From Akebia trifoliata (taxonomy: Eukaryota; Streptophyta; Magnoliopsida; Ranunculales; Lardizabalaceae), in the NCBI GenBank assembly GCA_017979445.1, contig JADQWC010000458.1, positions 124,001-188,000 of the forward strand: DNA of 64,000 bases. Direction: 5' to 3'. Below the pieces are notes generated by a model that made no database searches, was not told where the DNA came from, and saw only the letters and a list, made by a program, of their open reading frames with translations. This document shows positions 57,003 through 64,000 of the stretch, in pieces (position 1 is the stretch's first letter; every line of letters starts with the position of its first letter). Position numbers and translations under genes: made by a program.

Positions 57003-57020
57003 TGATGCCGCTGCCGGGGA
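57003..57020 (+). other. Primer binding site (tRNA-Asp type)
   Basis: TGATGCCGCTGCCGGGGA, close to the complement of the plant tRNA-Asp 3' end, the usual Athila primer. Six bases separate it from the LTR. Confidence 0.8.
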
Positions 57021-58293
57021 AAGGTAAAGGTAGTAGTAGTAAGTTTTGATTTAAAATTCATTTCTTTCATTTTTATTTTATTTTATTTTTTATTTTGGTT
57101 TCTTTCTATAAGTTCAAGTGTTCTTAAGGTTTTAAGAGAGAAGAAAGAAGAAAAAAAAAACATTGAAAAAAAAAAAGTCATTCCCGTTTGTTTTTTCATC
57201 CTAGACAGCAAAACTTAAACTGACTGTAACTTTCTGCTCCGATCTCCGATTATCTATTATAATATATCGATTTGGGGTAGAACAAATTTTTTTATAAAAT
57301 GTGACAAAGTCATCAAGATTGTGGTAAGTCAGATTCTATTTTTGAGTCCATTTACTATCATTTCTGCTAACATTTCTGTTTTGCTTCTTATAGGTGAACA
57401 TTTTTTTTCTTCATCTTTTCTTTCAATTTCCTTGAATCTTTAGTTAGGTTTATTTTTCTGTTTTAGAAACACTTGTATAAGATTCTTTGTAATTTTTTTA
57501 ATTATCCAAGAAGGCTTGGATTGTAATAGACTAAGGAAGGACGATAGGTGGAAAATACCGTCACGGCTCCTTAGGTTCGCACACCAAAATTGAAGTTGGT
57601 GGCCTAAGTCGACTCAAACCGTCTTAACCCCGTCTAGCATGGGAGGTAATCTCGAAACACCTACGCCTCTCTTTGCTAGTGGGTTACTCCTTGCCTTTGT
57701 GTGTTATTTTTCTAATTTGCACACACTTGGAATAGTTGATTAAGTAGTAAAGGGCATCCCTCTCTTAGGGATGGTATAATAAGATAAGGATTGGAAGTCA
57801 TTACCAATTAATTAGGATAATCAACTCACTAGTCATCCAATCAAATTAATTAAAATCAATTAGACTTGACTATAGGACCCACGAGCTCAATAGGAGAAAT
57901 TCTACTTCAAGTTGTGCCAATTGCGCTTCTTGGTCATTTTTGTATCTAGTAAGATCTTGCCCTTTGAGGGGATAGACTCAGTCTATTCAAGAAAGGAAGG
58001 TAACTTAAGAGTGCCATTGCTTATGCATTGTGCGCCACTTCTAATCTGGAGATCCGAATGATTTAAACTTGACTTCATAGAATCGAGTTGGAAGGCTAGT
58101 TGTGCTATTTCTACCCAGTTAGGAACTGTCTAGCTTTAGCCAACCTATCTAGGTCTAGTCTTTTTTTTCGTGATTGTTTGATCGACTGTGTGATTTGCAT
58201 GCTTGGTAGACGTTCACAAAACAACGTATTAGAACCATTTGATCCTGAGATCGAACGTACCATTAGTAGGATACGCAAGACACCTCAGTAGTT
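57021..58293 (+). other. Athila leader
   Basis: Non-coding, 1273 bp. A/T-rich with purine runs at 57130-57180. The segment 57890-58010 aligns with the minus Athila leader and with 31796-31905, including the hairpin at 57970. The short frame 58100-58291 just before gag has no visible role. Confidence 0.7.
57970..57988 (+). other. Leader hairpin with three-base loop
   Basis: GGATAGAC, loop TCA, GTCTATTC: eight pairs with one G-T. Placed about 305 bases upstream of gag. Possible RNA packaging or dimerisation element, by inference only. Confidence 0.55.
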
Positions 58294-59789
58294 ATGATGG
58301 GTGATCGAGAACGAACTCTCAATGAGCTCTTCGCTCCAACTTCCGCAACTCCTCCTACATGTATTGTTTTACCACAGAACAATGCACCTCAGTTTGAAAT
58401 TAGGGCTGCCACCATTAATATGCTCCCTAAGTTCCACAATTTAGAGCGTGAACAACCTTACACCCATCTTAATCGATTCTTAACTATATGTCAAACTTTT
58501 AGAAATCAGAATCTAGATGAGGAGAGTATCAAACTTATTCTGTTCCCGTTATCCTTGGAAGACCACGCAGCTGCGTGGTTGAACTCCCTAACACCCAATT
58601 TCATATCTACCTGGGATGTTCTATCCAAAAAATTTATGGCCAAATTCTATCCCGTGGCCAAAACTGAAAAAATGAAGGACTCCATTAGAAATTTTAGAGC
58701 CCGTCCTGATGATGAATTTTCCCAAACTTGGAAAAGATTCAATGATTTATTGGTCAAGTGCCCACACCATGGCATTGACAAAGCACAGTTGGTGCAAAAT
58801 TTTTATAGAGGATTAACAATGAATCAACGTACCTTAGTCGAGTCAATGCATAAAGGTCAGTTCATGAACCAGACTCCCAACCAAGCGTACGATTTCCTCG
58901 TAGAGTTAGCCGAGAATGCTCAAAATTGGAGCACTAACCAAGAAGAGTTTATTAGAGATGATTCGGTTAGGAAGACAGGCATATATGAGATGAAGGTAGA
59001 CCCTAATATCAAAAATGTTATGTCTAGTCTAGTGAGTGGGATGAACAATCTCACGAAGAAGTTAGATGCCTTTACCATCTCAGCATCCAAACCTCACCTA
59101 GACCCTTGTACAAATTCGCAAGTGACTGTTGAACCGAGTTCTTTGTGCGTCATATGCGATGTCAACGACCATTTGGTTGAGTGTTGTCCCACCTTGTCTC
59201 AAATCAAAGCTGAACAAGCAAATGCGATTAATGACTATAGTACTTTTAGGGAGCCAACTCCGAACTCTTTTAGCCAAACTATCAGCCACGTACAGATAAT
59301 AGGTTTCATCCTAATTTCTCGTATAGACAGAACGAACCTATTCAATCTAGTGGTCCGTCAAGTTACAATAGGATTTTTCCTAGGCAATCTGGTTCTTCCA
59401 CAAACCAAACCATTGTTCCTCAAGTCCCTTATCAGCCCCAACAATCTACAGATTGCAGAGCCATCATACCAGATCCCATGACCAATTACCAACAGCCTGC
59501 CCAACAACAATCGTCCTTAGAATCTATGATTACCGAGTTAATGAGGCAGCAACAACAATTCATCCAAACTCAACAACAAACCCATCAAAATCAAACTCAG
59601 ATTAACCAGGTCATTGCGCAATCCATAACTAAGATGGAAGTTCAGTTGGGGCAGTTAGCTCTCTCCTTGAGTGGGAGAGAGAAAGGTCAATTTCCTAGTC
59701 AGACTATCCCTAACCCTAGAGGTCAACCTTTGATTCCAAACGGATCGAAAAGTCAATACGAAGTAAGAAGCCATTCTGAAGCTCCATAA
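58294..59789 (+). pseudogene. gag: gag of the Athila element
   Basis: Structural protein of the particle. The frame starts at ATG 58294 (MMGDRERTLNELFAP) and is open to 59481. Capsid-type domain at residues ~45-210: LEDHAAAWLNSL, FMAKFYPVAKTEKMKD, FSQTWKRFNDLLVKCPHHGI. A complete zinc knuckle CVICDVNDHLVECC (CX2CX4HX4C) lies at about 59146-59187. A shift near 59280 moves the reading to the frame that is open 59478-59786, which is Gln-rich (QQQFIQTQQQTHQ) with a coiled-coil look; it ends at TAA 59787. The start is supported by the same opening in the minus copy. Confidence 0.85.
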
Positions 59790-60830
59790 GACTCGATCCA
59801 GGCTATCCACACCTTGCATTCAGGAAAGAAGGTGGACAACAAGGTCCAACCTATTGACAAGGAAGAAAAAGTCCTAGAGAAGGACAAAGTTCAAAAAGAA
59901 GTCATAGAGTCTCCAAAAGAGAAGGAGAAAGATTTGGAGAATCCTCCCATCATTTTGCCTATTTCAAAAGTTCCATTTTCCCATCGTCTTAGAGATTCTA
60001 AAAAAGATAAGCAATTTGAGGGTGTCTTAGAAGTCTTTCAAAATGTTCATATCAATATCCCATTCCTAGATGCCATTAAGCAGATACCTTCTTATGCGAA
60101 ATTCCTAAAGGATTTGACCATAGCTAAAAGGAAAATACCATTTCCTCGGGAAGCCATCATGGCAGCCCAAGCTTTGTCTCTCATCCAACAAACGATTGCA
60201 CCAAAATTTAAGGATCCTGGTTGTCCGACAATTGCCATTCATATTGAAAATCAAGTGGTCAAAAAATGTCTCTTAGACTTAGGGGCCAGTGTGAACCTTT
60301 TACCATATTCGATTTACAAACAATTAGGTTTGGGGGTTTTAAAACCCACCGATATCACGTTGAGTCTATCCGATAGGTCTATAAAAATTTCAAAGGATAT
60401 AGTTGAGGATGTGATAGTTAAAGTCAAAGATTTCTATTTTCCTGTTGACTTTGTTGTCTTAGACATAGAGCCAGTCATCAATTCGAACAGTCATATTCCT
60501 ATCATCTTAGGATGTCCATTCTTAGCCACGTCTGACGCAGTCATTCGTTGTAGAAATGGTATTATGACCTTAGTATTTGAGAATATGAAAGTGAAACTAA
60601 ACGTCTTCCATAATTTCCAAGGAATTGATGTATATGATGGTATGGAAGAAGTGAACATGATAGATACGCTAGTCAATCAAATGTATCAAGAGTTAGGGTA
60701 CTTTGATCCCCTAACAAAATGTTTGGCTCACTTTGGCCTTAACTTGGACGTCGAAGAATCTATAAGCGAAGTCAATGCTTTGCTTGAATCTGTTCCACTC
60801 TTAGATTTTGTGTGGTGGCAAGCAAAAACA
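59790..60830 (+). pseudogene. Aspartic protease region of the Athila element
   Basis: Same frame as the end of gag but beyond the TAA at 59787. A charged Lys/Glu linker (59814-59960) precedes the protease. The active-site motif LLDLGASVNLLP has its Asp at 60276-60278; the flap-side motif ILGCPFLATSDAVI lies about 60505-60546. No other break within the protease, so the domain itself reads cleanly. Normal role: cutting the polyprotein. It would need readthrough or reinitiation here. Confidence 0.85.
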
Positions 60831-61740
60831 GAAAGTCTTCCTGTGCGCACATCCAATCTTGTTCCTTCTCATGTCGAGCCTCCAAAATTAGAACAAAAGT
60901 CGTTTCCAGAGACCTTGAGATATGCATTTCTTGGCATGAATCAAACCTTTCCTGTAATCATTTCCTCTCACCTTAATAAAGTTCAAGAGGGACAGTTGTT
61001 AGGAGTATTAAGAGAACATCAAGAAGCTATTGGTTGGAGCATAGCTGACATCAAGGGAATTAGTCCATCTGTGGTGATGCACCACATTCGTTTAGAGGAT
61101 TTCACTAAGCCTCACTTAGAGCCTCAGAGATGGCTAAATCCTGTCATGAAAGATGTGGTTCGGATGGAAGTGATGAAATTACTAGATGCGGGTATTATCT
61201 ATCCTATCTCTGACAGTCGTTAGGTGAGTCCAATACAAGTAGTTCCTAACAAATCTGGTATCACTGTGGTAGTGAACCGAGACAATGAATTAATCCCCAC
61301 TCGAGTACAAAATGGATGGAGAGTGTGTATCGATTATAGGAAACTCAATTCGATGACTCCTAAGGATCATTTCCCCTTACCTTTCATTGATCAAATATTA
61401 GAGTGTCTAGCAGGACATTCTTACTATTGCTTCTTAGATGGTTATTCCAGGTACAACCAGATACCTATTGCTCCAATCGATCAAGAGAAAACAACTTTCA
61501 CCTGTCCCTTTGGAACTTTTGCGTATCGTCGCATGCATTTTGGATTGTGTAATGCACCCGCTACTTTTCAATGGTGTATGATGAGTATATTCTATGACAT
61601 GCTAGAAAGATATCTCAAAATGTTCATGGATGATTTTTCAATTTTTGGATCAAGTTTTGAGGAATGTCTCCATCATTTGACTTTCGTCTTTGTACGTTGC
61701 AAAGAGGTCAATCTAATCCTTAATTGAGAAAAATGTCATT
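60831..61740 (+). pseudogene. Reverse transcriptase of the Athila element
   Basis: RT domain motifs in order: HHIRLEDFTKP (61084), LLDAGIIYPISDS (61180), a TAG at 61221-61223 in place of the usual Trp of the D-S-x-W-V-S motif, VCIDYRKLNSMTPKDHFPLP (61324), YCFLDGYSRYNQIPIAP (61428), FTCPFGTFAYRRMHFGLCNA and the polymerase box FMDDFSIFG (61623). A TGA at 61725 again replaces a Trp codon. The enzyme would copy RNA to cDNA in the particle. The catalytic box is intact but the chain is interrupted twice. Confidence 0.9.
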
Positions 61741-62692
61741 TCATGGTAACATCGGGGATTGTGCTAAGGCACATTGTTTCTACTAAGGAGATTGAGGTAG
61801 ATAAGGCGAAGGTAGGTCTAATCGAAAAATTATCACCTCCTAGAACGGTCAAAGAAATTAGGTCATTCCTAGGCCATGCGGGTTTCTATCGTAGATTCAT
61901 TAAAGATTTCGGGAAAATCAAGAAGCCTTTATGTGAGCTATTGGGAAAGGATGTTCCTTTCGACTTTTTAGAGTCATGTCTCTCTGCGTTCAACAAGCTC
62001 AAGTCTGAGTTAACCTCGACACCCATTATTCAACCTCCAAACTGGAACATTCCATTCGAAGTTATGTGCGACACTTCAGATTATGCGATAGGCGCTGTTT
62101 TGGGTCAGCGAATCGAAAAACAACCTCATGTTATCCAATATGCTAGTAAAACCCTTAACGATGCTCAGCTTAACTACTCTACAACAGAGAAATAAATGCA
62201 GGAGTGGTTTATGCCGTTGAAAAATTTTGTCCCTACCTCATAGGATCTAAAGTTGTGATCTACATAGACCACACAGCATTGAAGTACCTTCTATCAAAGA
62301 AAGATGCTAAAGCAAGGTTAATCCATTGGATTCTACTCCTACAAGAATTGGATCTCGAGATCCGAGATAAAAAAGGAGCAGAAAATGTCGTAGCTGATCA
62401 CTTGTCTAGGATAGTTAACAAGCCATCTGAGGAGTCCTTACCCATCTCTGAATCTTTTCTCGATGAGCAACTTATGCAAATCTCTCGAGCCAACGTTCCA
62501 TGGTATGCGGACATTGTCAACTACCTAGTTACATGTCAGTTCCCAGTTGAAATGACTAGCCAAGAGAAACTCCATCTTCTGTCAAAAATAAAATGGTATT
62601 TCTGGGATGAGCCATACTTATTTAAGTATTGTCCCGATCAAATCATTAGACGTTGTATTCGAACCTGTGAGCAAGTCAATATCCTAGAGTTT
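61741..62692 (+). pseudogene. RT thumb/connection and RNase H of the Athila element
   Basis: The frame 61743-62192 carries the connection (LGHAGFYRRFIKDFGKI) and the start of RNase H (MCDTSDYAIGAVLGQR, first Asp). A deletion near 62195 shifts the frame, and the rest ([18 protein letters not shown], then VVADHLSRI) is in the frame open from 62204. RNase H removes the RNA strand after cDNA synthesis. The stop TGA 62693 separates this from integrase. Confidence 0.85.
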
Positions 62693-63790
62693 TGACATAA
62701 TCATGCCTGCGGAGGACACTTCAGTGGTAAGAAGACTGCTATGAAAATCTTACAATACGGTTTTTTCTGACCTAGTATTTTTTTTGATGCCCACGAGTTT
62801 AGCAAATCTTGTGATAGATGTCAGAGATTTGGAAAAATCTCTAAGAGAAATAAAATGCCTCAAAATCCTATCCTGATCATTGAAATTTTTGACGTGTGGG
62901 GTATAGACTTCATGGGACCTTTTCCTATCTCCCAAGGTTACCAATACATCCTAGTTGCCGCTGACTATGTGTCAAAATGGGTCGAAGCTGTGGCATGTAG
63001 AACTAATGATCATAAGGTCGTGATAAAATTCCTCAAGGAAATGATTTTTTCAAGATTCGGTACTCCACGAGCTATCATAAGTGATGGTGGCTCGCATTTT
63101 TACAACAAGATCTTTGCTACGTTGATGAAGAAATACCTCATAACACATAAGGTTGCCACACCTTACCACCCACAAACAAGTGGGCAAGTGGAGATTTCTA
63201 ACAGGGAAATAAAGACTATCTTAGAAAAAATAGTCAATCCTTCAAGGAAAGATTGGTCTCTGAGATTGAGTGATTCACTCTGGGCCTATAGGACTGTATT
63301 CAAGACACCCATAGGGATGTCTCCCTATCGGTTAGTTTTTGGCAAGGCCTTCCATCTCCTTGTAGAACTCGAACATCATGCATATTGGGCGATCAAGCGC
63401 CTCAACTTTGATTTTGATAAAGCCGGTGATAAGCGAAAGTTACAACTAGACGATTTAAAAGAGATTAGAAATGACTCGTATGATTGTGCCAAAAGGTACA
63501 AAGAACGTACGAAATTCTTTCACGATAGGCACATTCTTAGGAGGAACTTCATTCCTAATCAAAGAGTTTTGTTGTATGATAATAGACTCCACCTTTTTCC
63601 AGGAAAACTTAAGTCTCGATGGACTGGCCCATATATTATCCAAACAGTCTACCCTCATGGTGTTGTTGAAGACCTCAATCCTAAGGATGGATCTACTTTC
63701 AAAGTGAATAGCCAACGTCTCAAACCTTTTCTCGAGTATGTTCCGCATGAGGAAGTTCTTCTCCTCGATGACCCCGTCTATCAAAATTAA
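62693..63790 (+). pseudogene. Integrase of the Athila element
   Basis: An HHCC zinc-binding region is spread over 62696-62820 (H, then CGGHFS, then SCDRCQ), with a TGA at 62768 in place of a Trp. From 62855 the frame is open for 311 codons to a natural stop at 63788-63790. The catalytic triad is complete: Asp 62906 (GIDFMGPF), Asp 63083 (ISDGGSHF) and Glu 63191 (GQVEIS), spacing D-58-D-35-E. The C-terminus has [16 protein letters not shown] and [10 protein letters not shown]; no chromodomain. The core alone could be translated, but the zinc domain is cut off. Confidence 0.9.
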
Positions 63791-64000
63791 CTTTGTTTTC
63801 GTCTAGCTAAAGACGTTAAACTTAGCGCTTTTGGGAGGCAACCCACGTTTTAGGGGACATTGTGTTAAATATTAACATGACTGTAAGGTCTTTCTCAGGT
63901 GCTATCTAACCCACTTCATTTCATTTTGTCAATTTCAATTTTACCTTTCCATGTATATGTTGAAATATTGAAGACAATATGATGTTTAAGTTTGGGGTGT
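63791..64000 (+). other. Region after pol of the Athila element, cut by the window end
   Basis: Contains TTTTGGGAGGCAACCCACGT, a word I associate with the sequence just after Athila integrase. No coding visible before the window ends. Confidence 0.6.

Larger units (their letters stand above)
55790..64000 (+). mobile_element. Athila-lineage LTR retrotransposon, 3' end outside the window
   Basis: 5' LTR, PBS, leader, gag, protease, RT, RNase H and integrase in canonical Ty3/gypsy order, then the start of the region beyond pol. Athila assignment comes from integrase ([40 protein letters not shown]), the gag opening (RTLNELFAP with a CPHHGI motif) and the tRNA-Asp-type PBS. Frame breaks are two shifts (near 59280 and 62195) and stops at 59787, 61221, 61725, 62693 and 62768, so no complete polyprotein can be made. 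The 3' LTR would lie beyond 64000. Confidence 0.9.

Overview
This window is plant nuclear DNA made almost entirely of transposable-element remains. I find no intact host protein gene, no rRNA and no tRNA gene. The flowering-plant assignment rests on element lineages typical of plant genomes: Ty3/gypsy elements of the Tat/Ogre and Athila groups, a chromovirus-like (Tekay/Del type) LTR element, PIF/Harbinger, CACTA and Ty1/copia pieces. The AT-rich, nested and decayed texture fits pericentromeric or other gene-poor heterochromatin. The species cannot be named from this sequence.

Layout. 1-8886: pieces of Tat/Ogre-type elements. There are two forward 3' LTRs (558-2298, 5303-7050), each preceded by a polypurine tract and a tandem-repeat-rich 3' internal region, and two reverse LTRs (2299-3052 partial, 7203-8886 with primer binding site), so LTRs sit head to head as long inverted repeats. 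8887-10843: a divergent LTR-like sequence. 10844-21422: a decayed minus-strand Athila element (integrase, RNase H, RT, protease, gag, leader, PBS, probable 5' LTR). Its leader is split one base from the PBS by a 3.4-kb solo LTR with a perfect ATGTT target duplication. 21423-25711: the 3' end of a copia element, a CACTA-like terminus and unassigned DNA. 25717-34810: a whole minus-strand Tat/Ogre insertion with a perfect GATGG target duplication. Most of its pol is gone and its 5' LTR has lost the promoter. 34816-37930: a decayed PIF/Harbinger element with both its Myb/SANT-like and transposase reading frames. 38890-39541 plus 49205-49269: an RNase H-like (RVT_3) coding remnant cut in two by a 9.66-kb chromovirus-like element (39542-49199, TATCA duplication, 3.1-kb near-identical LTRs, gag-only interior). 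49379-54411: six related foldback elements alternating with (TA)n tracts, one of them split by another solo LTR. 54395-55789: unassigned. 55790-64000: a plus-strand Athila element (5' LTR, PBS, leader, gag, protease, RT, RNase H, integrase) that runs off the end and carries two frameshifts and five stops not due to a frameshift.

How the parts relate. Insertion order can be read from the nesting. The Athila copy at 10844-21422 predates the solo LTR in its leader. The RVT_3 remnant predates the chromovirus-like element. Foldback element d predates the solo LTR within it. The most unusual structure is the (TA)n/foldback array: elements sharing an inner two-hairpin core, but with different outer arms, sit back to back in TA microsatellite, as expected for a family that targets TA repeats. 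A second notable signal is a small hairpin with a three-base loop kept in the leaders of both Athila copies and inside the Tat element.
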